A stretch of 8,400 nt of DNA from Azonexus sp. (GTDB lineage: Bacteria > Pseudomonadota > Gammaproteobacteria > Burkholderiales > Rhodocyclaceae). The stretch is taken from the NCBI GenBank assembly GCA_031285115.1, contig JAITWU010000095.1, positions 1-8,400 on the forward strand, given 5' to 3'. The position numbers were made by a program, and so were the translations under genes. The notes under the pieces were generated by a model. That model was not told the DNA's origin. It did no database searches and saw only the letters and a list, made by a program, of their open reading frames with translations. Positions 1 to 8,000 of this stretch are shown in pieces (positions within the stretch are counted from its first letter, which is position 1; each line of letters opens with the position of its first letter).

Positions 1-11
1 CTGCCGCCAGC

Positions 12-30
12 GGGCGACTAAAAGTCGCCC
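12..30. repeat. Short GC-rich hairpin, probable dispersed intergenic repeat
   Basis: A perfect inverted repeat GGGCGACT / AGTCGCCC with a 3-nt AAA loop is visible, flanked on the right by CCTACAAC. On the minus strand it reads GTAGGGGCGACTTTTAGTCG. A core of the form GTAGGGGCGA...TCGCCC is a recurrent motif of short dispersed palindromes in many bacterial genomes; I assign it to that class from memory of the motif, not from a search. There is no T-run after the stem on either strand, so it is not a convincing intrinsic terminator. It lies at the 3' end of the truncated antitoxin reading frame and may mark the event that cut that gene. The element may extend left of the window. Confidence 0.55.
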
Positions 31-197
31 CTACAACACCCTTTTTCTCCCTCATGGGCTTTTTGCAGCGGATAAAAACGGTTGTTTTGTTGTCCAAAAG
101 CATTCATGCGATTGCCCTGCCAACCCCCGCGACTTTGCGTCAACGCCTTGATGCGGCGGTGTTTTTCGTCAGAAAGACAAACCGTCAGCGTTGGCAT
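18..197 (-). pseudogene. N-terminal fragment of a ribbon-helix-helix antitoxin
   Basis: The frame starts one base after the stop of the vapC remnant, with a good Shine-Dalgarno AGGGG (205-209) seven bases before the ATG at 197-195. The first residues MPTLTVCLSDEKHRRIKALT are typical of small ribbon-helix-helix antitoxins, in which a beta strand (TLTV) for DNA contact is followed by helix A. After about residue 24 (…QSRG) the resemblance stops: the expected second helix with its Asn-Lys-Leu-Ile type sequence is absent. The remaining ~35 residues are low-complexity and Gln/Asn/Gly-rich, and the frame ends inside the GGGCGACT hairpin. I saw no better continuation in the other two frames. The most likely reading is the 5' end of a second toxin-antitoxin pair whose rest was lost or replaced. 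A 59-residue peptide may still be translated, but a working antitoxin is unlikely without the dimerising helix. Confidence 0.55.
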
Positions 198-198
198 T

Positions 199-316
199 TT
201 ATTTCCCCTGTAACGGGTCTGCCTCAATCAGCATAATCCCGAGTGCCGCCGCCGCTTTGCGCAGATCGCTATCCAGACTTGCCAGCGGCAACGGAAGCGT
301 CGAGGACGAAAGGCAT
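199..316 (-). pseudogene. VapC-like PIN toxin remnant with internal deletion
   Basis: Directly after the Phd-type antitoxin, in a TGATG stop/start overlap, an ATG opens MPFVLDASVA, the characteristic first strand of VapC PIN-domain ribonucleases carrying the first catalytic Asp (D6). This frame hits a stop at 271-269, after 15 codons. In the +1 frame from about 291 to 199 the sequence reads LPLASLDSDLRKAAAALGIM and ends EADPLQGK. This is the recognisable C-terminal PIN segment (…LPLATLD.DLR.AA…G), with its own conserved Asp, and it ends at a natural TAA. A full VapC is about 130 residues, so roughly 85-90 central residues, including the middle acidic residues, are missing and the ends are out of frame. 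No active toxin can be made. Assignment to VapC rests on family knowledge of both end motifs and on the antitoxin next door. Confidence 0.75.
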
Positions 317-570
317 CAGTATTTGCGCCCCTCATGCCGCAAGGAAAGCCGTTCCTCAAGCGAGATTTTGCCGGTACGGCGGCGCAAGGCTTTGAGGTTG
401 GCGATGGCCTTGTCGATTTCGGCGAGGCGTCCGCTGGGTTCGGGAACGATACGCGCCACCGGATGGCCGTGGCGCGTAATGCGGAAGGTTTCGCCGCGCT
501 CGACCTCGTCAAGAATCTGGAGCAAGTGCGTCTTGGCTTCTGATGCCCGGATGTCGTGTGTGATCGTCAT
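316..570 (-). CDS. Phd/YefM-family type II antitoxin (VapB-like, orphaned)
   Basis: This 84-residue protein fits the Phd/YefM (prevent-host-death) antitoxin family. It starts MTITHDIRASEAKTHLLQIL, where the SEAK..L..IL segment is the conserved family start. This is followed by DEVERGETFRITRHGHPVAR, the Gly-Glu...Ile-Thr-Arg-His-Gly strand-turn typical of the DNA-binding N-terminal fold. The C-terminal third (about residues 48-84) is charged and helical, as expected for the toxin-wrapping tail. In the family such proteins neutralise a toxin and repress their own promoter. Here the partner, which begins in a 1-nt TGATG overlap, is a wrecked vapC. The antitoxin frame is intact, so it is either a solitary antitoxin/regulator or on its way to loss. 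The ribosome site is weak (GGTGG, about 9 bases before ATG). A plausible operator precedes it (583-609). The gene is not homologous to the adjoining housekeeping genes and was probably gained horizontally. Confidence 0.82.
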   Translation of the reverse strand: MTITHDIRASEAKTHLLQILDEVERGETFRITRHGHPVARIVPEPSGRLAEIDKAIANLKALRRRTGKISLEERLSLRHEGRKY

Positions 571-582
571 GGCAAGCCACCA

Positions 583-609
583 AACTGGTCAATTTAACTG
601 GTCTAAATT
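583..609 (-). promoter_or_regulatory. Operator-like repeats upstream of the antitoxin gene
   Basis: Two copies of AACTGGTC (583-590 and 596-603, plus-strand reading) sit 13 bp apart. The second copy is bracketed by a perfect dyad AATTTA (591-596) / TAAATT (604-609) with a 7-bp centre. This AT-rich block starts 13 bp upstream of the antitoxin ATG and stands out from its GC-rich surroundings. Type II antitoxins usually bind palindromes overlapping their own promoter, so this is the obvious candidate autoregulatory site. A possible minus-strand promoter is TTGTAT with TTAAAT, but its 15-bp spacer is short and I am not confident in it. Confidence 0.45.
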
Positions 610-628
610 CTGATACAAGGGGGGCGCA

Positions 629-653
629 ATGGGTAGGACGCAGCGAAGCCCAT
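629..653. repeat. Small inverted repeat, probable dispersed intergenic element
   Basis: ATGGG (629-633) and CCCAT (649-653) flank AGGACGCAGCGAAG. On the minus strand it reads GATGGGCTTCGCTGC, then GTCCTACCCATTGCG. Sequences of the type GATGGG..TCGCTGCG...CCCATCCTACG recur as short intergenic repeats in many proteobacteria, and this copy looks like a somewhat degenerate member. The family assignment is from memory of the motif, not a search. It sits between accD and the antitoxin gene and lacks a T-tract, so it is not an obvious terminator. Confidence 0.5.
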
Positions 654-671
654 CACCACCGACGGCGGCCC

Positions 672-1544
<873 letters not shown>

Positions 1545-1546
1545 TT

Positions 1547-2353
1547 TTACCCTTTCACTTGATCCATGCCGCGCCGCAGTTCCAGCGCCAGCGCCTTGAC
1601 GTTGGCGCAGACGGTGGCGGCGGTCGATTTTTCGATTTCTTCCATAAACCGGCTGCCGACGACGACGGCATCGGCAAAACGGGCGATACGCCCGGCGGTG
1701 GCGGCGTCCCGGATGCCAAAGCCAACGCCGACCGGCAGCCCGGTTTTGGCGCGGATGGCGGGCAGGCGCTCGGCGACGGCGTCGACATTGAGCGCGGCGG
1801 AGCCGGTGACGCCTGCGAGCGAGACGTAATAGACATAGCCCTTGGCAATGGCCGCGACTTGGGCGATGCGCTCGGGCGATGAGGTCGGGGCGATGAGAAA
1901 AATCGGGGCGATGTCGCGCCTTTTCATTGCCGCGCCAAAGGCTGCGGCTTCTTCCGGCGGGTAGTCCACCACCAGCACGCCGTCGACGCCCGATTGCGCG
2001 GCTTTGTCGGCGAAGGTTTCCAGACCCATCGCTTCGATCGGGTTGGCGTAGCCCATCAGCACCACCGGCGTTTTGTCGTCAACCGCGCGAAAGGCGCTGA
2101 CCAGTTGCAGCACCTTGGTTAAGCTCATGCCGCGCGCCAGGGCGCGTTCGGAAGCGCGCTGGATGGTCGGGCCGTCGGCCATCGGGTCAGAAAAGGGCAC
2201 GCCCAGTTCGATGATGTCGGCCCCGGCTTCGACCAGCGCCTGCATCAGCGGCACGGTCAGTTCCGCCGCCGGGTCGCCCGCCGTCATAAACGGAATCAGC
2301 GCCTTGCGGCCTGCGCTGTTGAGCCGCGCAAAGGTTTTTTCGATTCTCGACAT
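1547..2353 (-). CDS. trpA: Tryptophan synthase alpha subunit
   Basis: TrpA cleaves indole-3-glycerol phosphate to indole and glyceraldehyde 3-phosphate and channels the indole to TrpB. The 268-residue length matches the family. The catalytic residues fall at the classical positions: Glu49 in [11 protein letters not shown] and Asp60 in MADGPT. Other signatures are PFMTAGDP near residues 21-28, [12 protein letters not shown] (loop 6 region), VGVGFGI, and the phosphate-binding VVGS. The start codon overlaps the trpB stop by one base (TGATG) and no convincing Shine-Dalgarno is visible, so translation likely depends on re-initiation after trpB. The stop TAA lies 2 nt before accD. The overlap favours roughly equal synthesis of the alpha and beta subunits. 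Confidence 0.98.
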   Translation of the reverse strand: MSRIEKTFARLNSAGRKALIPFMTAGDPAAELTVPLMQALVEAGADIIELGVPFSDPMADGPTIQRASERALARGMSLTKVLQLVSAFRAVDDKTPVVLMGYANPIEAMGLETFADKAAQSGVDGVLVVDYPPEEAAAFGAAMKRRDIAPIFLIAPTSSPERIAQVAAIAKGYVYYVSLAGVTGSAALNVDAVAERLPAIRAKTGLPVGVGFGIRDAATAGRIARFADAVVVGSRFMEEIEKSTAATVCANVKALALELRRGMDQVKG

Positions 2354-3552
2354 CAGAAGCTAATCCCGGATTTTTCGGCCACGGTGTGCATGTCCTTGTC
2401 ACCCCGGCCAGAGAGGTTGACCAGCAGAATCTTGTCTTTGCCGAGCGTTGGCGCGATTTTCAGCGCATAGGCCAGCGCATGGCTCGATTCCAGCGCCGGG
2501 ATGATGCCTTCGAGGCGGCACAGGTCGTGAAACGCCTTGAGCGCCTCGTCATCGTCGATCGGCTCATAACAGGCGCGGCCCGTATCCTTGAGCCAGGCGT
2601 GCTCGGGGCCGACGCCGGGGTAATCGAGACCGGCGGAAATGGAGTGGGTGTCGATGATCTGGCCGTTTTCGTCCTGCAACAGATAGGTGCGGTTGCCGTG
2701 CAGGACGCCGGGGACGCCCGCCGTCAGCGAGGCGGCGTGATGACCGCTGGCAATGCCGCAACCGGCGGCTTCGACGCCAACCAGCCGAACGCCCGGCGTG
2801 TCGAGGTAAGGGTAGAAAATGCCCATCGCGTTCGACCCGCCGCCGACGGCGGCAATCACCACATCCGGCTGGCGTCCGGCGATTTCCGGCATTTGCGCGA
2901 GACACTCCTCGCCGATGATTTTCTGGAAATCGCGCACCAGCATCGGATAAGGATGCGGCCCGGCAACCGTGCCGATGATGTAGAAGGTGTTGCCGATATT
3001 CGTCACCCAATCGCGCATTGCCTCGTTCAGCGCGTCTTTCAGCGTTTTTGAACCGGCTGCGACCGGCACCACGGTAGCGCCGAGCAATTTCATGCGATAG
3101 ACGTTGGCGGCCTGGCGGGCGACATCTTCCGCGCCCATATAGACCACGCACTCAAAGCCGTAACGGGCGGCCACCGTGGCCGTGGCGACGCCGTGCTGAC
3201 CGGCCCCGGTTTCGGCAATGACGCGCGGCTTGCCCATGCGTTTGGCGAGCAGCGCCTGGCCGATGCAGTTATTCACCTTGTGGGCGCCGGTGTGGTTCAA
3301 GTCTTCGCGCTTCAGATAGATTTGCGCTCCGCCGAGCTGGTCGGAAAGCCGCTTGGCGTGGTAAATCGGCGAGGGGCGGCCAACGAAATGCTTGAGTTCG
3401 TATTCATATTCGGCGCGAAAGGCCGGATCGGCCTGCGCCCCGGCATAAGCGGCCTTCAACTCATCGAGCGCGCCGAACAGCGTCTCGGCAACGAAAACGC
3501 CGCCGTAAGGGCCAAAATGCCCGCTGGCGTCGGGGAAGTTATAGTGATTCAT
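2353..3552 (-). CDS. trpB: Tryptophan synthase beta subunit
   Basis: TrpB is the pyridoxal-phosphate enzyme that condenses indole with L-serine to form tryptophan. The product is 399 residues from the ATG at 3552. An in-frame ATG at 3636 would add 28 residues lying wholly inside trpF. The shorter start is preferred because it begins [18 protein letters not shown], the conserved TrpB start, and has GGAAAG just upstream. The PLP lysine is Lys92 in [10 protein letters not shown]; the catalytic Glu114 is in [11 protein letters not shown]; the PLP phosphate loop is GGGSNAMG (about 237-244). LSGRGDKD near the C terminus is also conserved. The sequence is typical TrpB1. The gene overlaps trpF by 14 nt at its start and trpA by 1 nt at its end. 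Confidence 0.98.
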   Translation of the reverse strand: MNHYNFPDASGHFGPYGGVFVAETLFGALDELKAAYAGAQADPAFRAEYEYELKHFVGRPSPIYHAKRLSDQLGGAQIYLKREDLNHTGAHKVNNCIGQALLAKRMGKPRVIAETGAGQHGVATATVAARYGFECVVYMGAEDVARQAANVYRMKLLGATVVPVAAGSKTLKDALNEAMRDWVTNIGNTFYIIGTVAGPHPYPMLVRDFQKIIGEECLAQMPEIAGRQPDVVIAAVGGGSNAMGIFYPYLDTPGVRLVGVEAAGCGIASGHHAASLTAGVPGVLHGNRTYLLQDENGQIIDTHSISAGLDYPGVGPEHAWLKDTGRACYEPIDDDEALKAFHDLCRLEGIIPALESSHALAYALKIAPTLGKDKILLVNLSGRGDKDMHTVAEKSGISF

Positions 3553-4165
3553 CGGCTTTCCGTACTGCCGCCACGAAGGCGGCGATTTTGTCGTGATCCT
3601 TGATGCCCTTCTCCGCTTCCACCCCGGACGAAACATCCACCGCCGCCGGTCGCACGCGGCGGATGGCGTCCCCCACGTTGGCGGCGTCCAGCCCGCCTGA
3701 CAAGACGAGAAAACCGGGCAGATCCGGCGGAATCAAAGTCCAGTCAAAAACATGACCGCCGCCGCCGTAACCATCGACAAAGGCATCGAGCAGCAAGCCA
3801 CGGGCAGCGGAAAAAGAGCGGGCGAATTCTACCAGATCAAGCCCCGCCCTCACCCGCGCCGCCCGCAGCCAGGGTCTTGAAAACTGACGGCAAAACGCCG
3901 CGTCCTCGTCGCCATGAAATTGCAGGAGCGAGAGCGGCGCTTCCTGACAGGCGGCGGCAATGACGGCGGGCGTTTCATTGACGAAGAGGCCGACGGCATC
4001 GACAAAAGGCGGAATCCGCCGGGCCAGTTCCGCCGCCCGCTGCGGCGTCACATAACGCGGGCTGGGCCGGTAAAAGACGAAGCCGATGGCGTCCGCGCCT
4101 GCGGCGACGGCGGCGTCCACGTCGGCCTCGCGGGTCAGGCCGCAGATTTTGATGCGGGTTTTCAT
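3539..4165 (-). CDS. trpF: Phosphoribosylanthranilate isomerase
   Basis: TrpF catalyses the Amadori rearrangement of N-(5-phosphoribosyl)anthranilate, the step before indole-glycerol phosphate synthase. The protein is 208 residues, a free-standing (not TrpC-fused) enzyme. Visible family marks are [11 protein letters not shown] with the general-base Cys8, [12 protein letters not shown] (29-39), LQFHGDED (81-88), the general acid Asp127 in [24 protein letters not shown] (155-164), and the phosphate-binding VDVSSGVE...KGIKD (177-190). Its ATG overlaps the truA stop in an ATGA arrangement, and its 3' end overlaps trpB by 14 nt. No strong ribosome site is seen, so coupling to truA is likely. Separation from the remaining trp genes (trpE, G, D, C), which are not in this window, is common in beta- and gammaproteobacteria. 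Confidence 0.97.
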   Translation of the reverse strand: MKTRIKICGLTREADVDAAVAAGADAIGFVFYRPSPRYVTPQRAAELARRIPPFVDAVGLFVNETPAVIAAACQEAPLSLLQFHGDEDAAFCRQFSRPWLRAARVRAGLDLVEFARSFSAARGLLLDAFVDGYGGGGHVFDWTLIPPDLPGFLVLSGGLDAANVGDAIRRVRPAAVDVSSGVEAEKGIKDHDKIAAFVAAVRKADESL

Positions 4166-4944
4166 GTCAGCAATCCATCATCATCCGGCGCTGGCGGCAG
4201 GTTCCAGCGCGGCTCGTAGAGCGGGCCGCGAAAATACAGGCCGTCCGGCGCAAAAGTCGGCGCCGCCAGCCGCCGGTCTTTCATCTGCAATAACTCGCCC
4301 AACCACGCAGGCTCCTGCGCGCCTTTGCCGACATAAACGAGCGTCCCGACCAGATTACGCACCATGTGGTGCAAAAAGGCCGAAGCCTCGAAGTCGAAAA
4401 TGAACAACGCCCCGCGCTGGCGCACGGTCGCCTCGCGCATGAGTTTGACCGGCGATTTGGCCTGACAGCCAGCGGCGCGAAAAGCGGAAAAATCATGCTC
4501 GCCCGGTAGCAAGGCGCAAGCCGCCTGCATCGCCTCAAGATCGAGCGGCCCGTGGAACCAGCCGACCCGCCCCTGCCACAGGCCGGGCCGCTGTGGCCGG
4601 TTGAGCAGCAAATAACGGTAACGCCGCCCGCAGGCGCTGAAACGGGCGTGAAAATCATCGGCCACCGGCTGCGCCCAGCGCACGGCGACGCTCGGCGGCA
4701 AATGCGTATTGACGCCGCGCACCCAGGCATCCTGCGGACGCTCAACCGGCGCATCAAAATGCGCGACCTGCTGCGTCGCATGAACGCCAGCGTCGGTCCG
4801 CCCGGCGCAGAACGTACTGACAGGCTGCCCGGCAATCACGGCCAGCGCCGCTTCGAGCGCATCCTGCACCGTGCCGCCGCCCGCCTGACTCTGCCAGCCG
4901 TGGAAAGCGCCGCCGTCGTATTCGAGACCGAGAGCGATTCTCAT
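4162..4944 (-). CDS. truA: tRNA pseudouridine(38-40) synthase
   Basis: TruA isomerises uridines 38, 39 and 40 in the anticodon arm of many tRNAs. The 260-residue product starts MRIALGLEYDGGAFHGWQSQ, the family N terminus. The catalytic aspartate is Asp51 in CAGRTDAGVHATQQV. Further conserved parts are FHARFSACGRRYRY (about 97-110), the HDFSAFRA segment, and FLHHMVRNLVGTL in the C-terminal half. Its ATG lies 102 bases after fimV, beyond a hairpin, and no good Shine-Dalgarno is visible. It is the first gene of the tight truA-trpF-trpB-trpA-accD run. I could not identify a clear promoter between the hairpin and the ATG, so some transcription may come by read-through from fimV. The C terminus ends in an Asp-rich DDDGLLT tail beyond the conserved domain. 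Confidence 0.97.
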   Translation of the reverse strand: MRIALGLEYDGGAFHGWQSQAGGGTVQDALEAALAVIAGQPVSTFCAGRTDAGVHATQQVAHFDAPVERPQDAWVRGVNTHLPPSVAVRWAQPVADDFHARFSACGRRYRYLLLNRPQRPGLWQGRVGWFHGPLDLEAMQAACALLPGEHDFSAFRAAGCQAKSPVKLMREATVRQRGALFIFDFEASAFLHHMVRNLVGTLVYVGKGAQEPAWLGELLQMKDRRLAAPTFAPDGLYFRGPLYEPRWNLPPAPDDDGLLT

Positions 4945-4984
4945 AGCGCCAAGAAGCTGGAGGAAAGAAACAAAAGTCGGACTC

Positions 4985-5018
4985 CCAAAATACGCATGGC
5001 CCCTCGCGGGGCCATGCG
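4985..5018 (-). terminator. Probable intrinsic terminator after fimV
   Basis: A perfect 11-bp stem (5008-5018 pairing with 4993-5003; arm GCATGGCCCC preceded by C) has a 4-nt loop, 29 bases beyond the fimV stop. On the minus strand the stem is followed by TATTTTGGGAGT, a short and imperfect T-tract. Stem strength is high but the T-run is weak, so termination may be partial, letting some transcript pass into truA. Confidence 0.65.
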
Positions 5019-5046
5019 CTCATGCGGCACTCGCCAGCTACGGATT

Positions 5047-8000
5047 TTACCCGCCGATGCGGGCGAGAACGGCCTTGGCTTGATCAGTGAGATCGGACGA
5101 GCCTTCGGCCAGAACCTCTTGCAGCAACTCGCGGGCGCCTTCGAGATCACCCATTTCCTCATAGGCTTTGGCCAGATCGAGTTTGGTATTGACCTCTTCC
5201 CAGTGCGGGTCATGCGCCGCCGACGTCGCTGGCGCGTCAGCCGCCGCCGGTGGAGCGCCGAGATCGAGGTTGATCGAACCCATGTCGAATTCCGGCGACG
5301 TCATCGGCTCGCCGAGGAAGACTGAATCGGTCAGACTGACATCAAACTCGACGCCGTCGCCGCCGTGCGCGGAATTGACCAGCGTCTGGGTTGTTTTCGC
5401 GTCACCTGGCAACGGCTCAATATCGAAAGACAGTGGCGCGACCACGGTCTCATCGCCGCTAAACCCGCCGGATGGCGCGCTGCCGCCGGTAGCGCCGCTG
5501 TGGCTGTCGCTGTTCGGCGCTACAACGACCACCGGCTCGACCGCCGGCTCGACTTCCATTTTCGCTGCTGCTGCCGCCGCTTTTTTCGCTTCCCGCTCTT
5601 CGCTGCCGACGAGGGTCGTGATCGCTTCCGACATGTGCAGATCAATGTCGGCTTCGGGCGGCGCGATTGTCGCCTGCGGCGCGGCATTCCTGTTCTGTGG
5701 TTGCGCCGCCGGTTTATCAATGACAAAAGCCGGCTCGTCGCTATCGTGATCGGTCAACAGCAGGTTGCCGACCACGGTTGTCTTCATCGTCCCGGATGGC
5801 ACGCCGTCAGAGATGTCAAAATCAAGCGGGCCATCATCCTCAACCTTGGCTGGCGCAGGATTAAAGCCCGGATCAGCCGGGGCCGCCTTGCTGGCGGCGG
5901 GTTTTTCCGGCGCGCCCCCGGCGGCTTGCTGGATCATGCCAAAATCGAGGTTGACCGGTTTGGCTGGCGGCGCTTCCGGCTCTGGCTTTGCTTCCGGCAG
6001 GTCGGCCAGTTCGACCGACGACAGTCCAAGCGCCAGCGTGTCGCGCCCGACGCTGCTTGCTGGCTCGTCAGACGCCGACAGCCCCCCCAGATTGGCCGCC
6101 TGAGCCAGCGCGCCAGCAGCGGCAACAACCGTCTTCCGGTCAACATCGAGATCGGTGCTCATACCGACATCGTCGTCGGCAGATGGCGTCCTGGGCACAG
6201 CGCCGGAATACAACGGATTTTGTGGGTCAAGACCGGCGCCAAGGGAGGCCACTTTTTCCCACTCCGGCCCAATGCCGCCGCTCTGCGCATAGAGTTCGCT
6301 GGCCAGTGTTTCAAACTGCTTGACGCTGCGCCGGTTGGCGTAAATTTCCAGGAGCTTGGCGTGAATCGCCAGACGTTGCGGGTCTTTCTGCATGGCTTCG
6401 AGCAGAATTTCCTCGGCCTGCGTATCGCGACCATAAGCCATATAAACATCGGCTTCGGCGACCGGATCGACCTCGTCGGTATCAATCGAACCCGGCCCGG
6501 TCTGGCTGAAGTCACTGCTCTGCGGCGGCGTGTTGCCGGTATCGACGCTCTGGCCGCCGGTCATGCGAAACACCGAGTTCGGGCCAAGGCTGTATGTCAC
6601 GGGCGCTGTCGTTGTCTCACCGGTCGCGCCGCTGCTGCGCCGACGGCGATAGATGAAATATCCAGCGGCCAGCGCCAAAACGGCAGCGCCACCGGCAAGC
6701 GGCAAGGGATCTGCAAAAACGCCATCGAGCATCCCCGGTTCTTCCGGTACTGGAAGCGGCAGCGGCGGGGGCTTCGGCGCTTTGACCGGCTCAGGCGGGG
6801 CGGGTGGCGGCGACACAGCAGACGCCGGTTCTTTGGCGGCTTCAGGCGCGGACGGCTCCTCAGCCGGCTTGACCGCTGGCGGCTCCTCGACCTTTGGCGG
6901 TTCGACCGGCTTCGCCTCGACTTTCGGCGGCTCAACCACGGGTGGTTCAACCTTCGGCGGCTCGGCAGGTTTTACCACCTCCGGCGCCTTCGGCGGCGCG
7001 ACCGGAGCGACTGGCTTCGCTGCTTCCTTGCGTTCCGCCTCTTTACGTTCCGCTTCCTTGCGCTCGGCTTCTTTGCGTTCCGCCTCCCTGCGCTCCGCCT
7101 GCTTCTGCAACTCGCCCAGCTTCTGCTCTTTCAGCTCAAGCAACTTCTGCATGTCAGCATTGTTTTTTTCCAGCATCGCCACGCGCTCCTGGGCTTCCTT
7201 GAGCGCCTTGTCGCGGGCAATGCGGTCGGCCTCGGCGGCTTCCTTGCCGGCTGTTGCGGCGGCAGCCGCATCGGTGCGGGCGACCTTGACCTGATCCCTG
7301 GTTTTCTCGGCAGGGGCTACGGGTTCCTGCACCTTGGGCGTAATCGCGCCGGAACTGGCCTGCCCCCCCGTCTCAGTCGCCGCCGGAGCGCCTGCCGCCG
7401 CCGCCGCCAGTTTCTCGCGATAGCCGTTCCAATCGGCGGTCTGCGTCTTCAAGATGCGCTTGGCTTCGCCTTCGGGAATGGCGGCAACCGTTTCCTGGTC
7501 GGGCAGGTTGAGAATGGCGCCGGATTTCAGGCGATTCATGTTTTTGCCGGAAAACGCCTCGGGATTCTCGCGGAACAGGCCAACCAGCATCTGTTCGAGG
7601 GAGACGCCCTGATACTGGGTCTCGCTGGCGATTTTACGCAGGTTTTCCCCCGTCTTGACGACGTGGGTCTGACCATTCGCTGGCTCTTTATTCGCTATCT
7701 CTTTCGGCTCTTCCCTGGGCGTCGCTTCCCGCGCTGGCGGTTTGTCACGCGGCGCTGCGGCAACCGGAGCCGGTTGCGCGCCACCGCCCTTGACCGTATC
7801 GACGACGCGGGCATTGACTGCCGGTGGCGCCTGTTTGACCCCCACATCCTGCGGATCGAGAAGGAAAGTGTATTCACGGACAAGACGCCCGGCTGGCCAG
7901 TTCAACTCGACCAGAATATCGAGAAAAGGCTCATTGACGGGCTTGGTCGAAGTAACCTTGACGACGGCCTGACCGCCCGGTCTTTTCTCGACCGCGAAGC

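Noticed and set aside
228..512. 94-codon minus-strand frame overlapping the antitoxin and vapC remnant
   Set aside because: It is an out-of-frame Arg/Pro/Ala-rich reading. The antitoxin and PIN motifs are in the other frames.
3553..3636. Longer trpB start adding 28 residues
   Set aside because: The extension lies entirely within trpF and is unlike TrpB N termini. The ATG at 3552 has a ribosome site and the conserved start.
6880..6975. Repetitive GGCGGCTC-like sequence in fimV as a CRISPR or mobile repeat
   Set aside because: Spacing is irregular and the repeats simply encode the E-P-P-K-V-E type proline-rich stretch of FimV.
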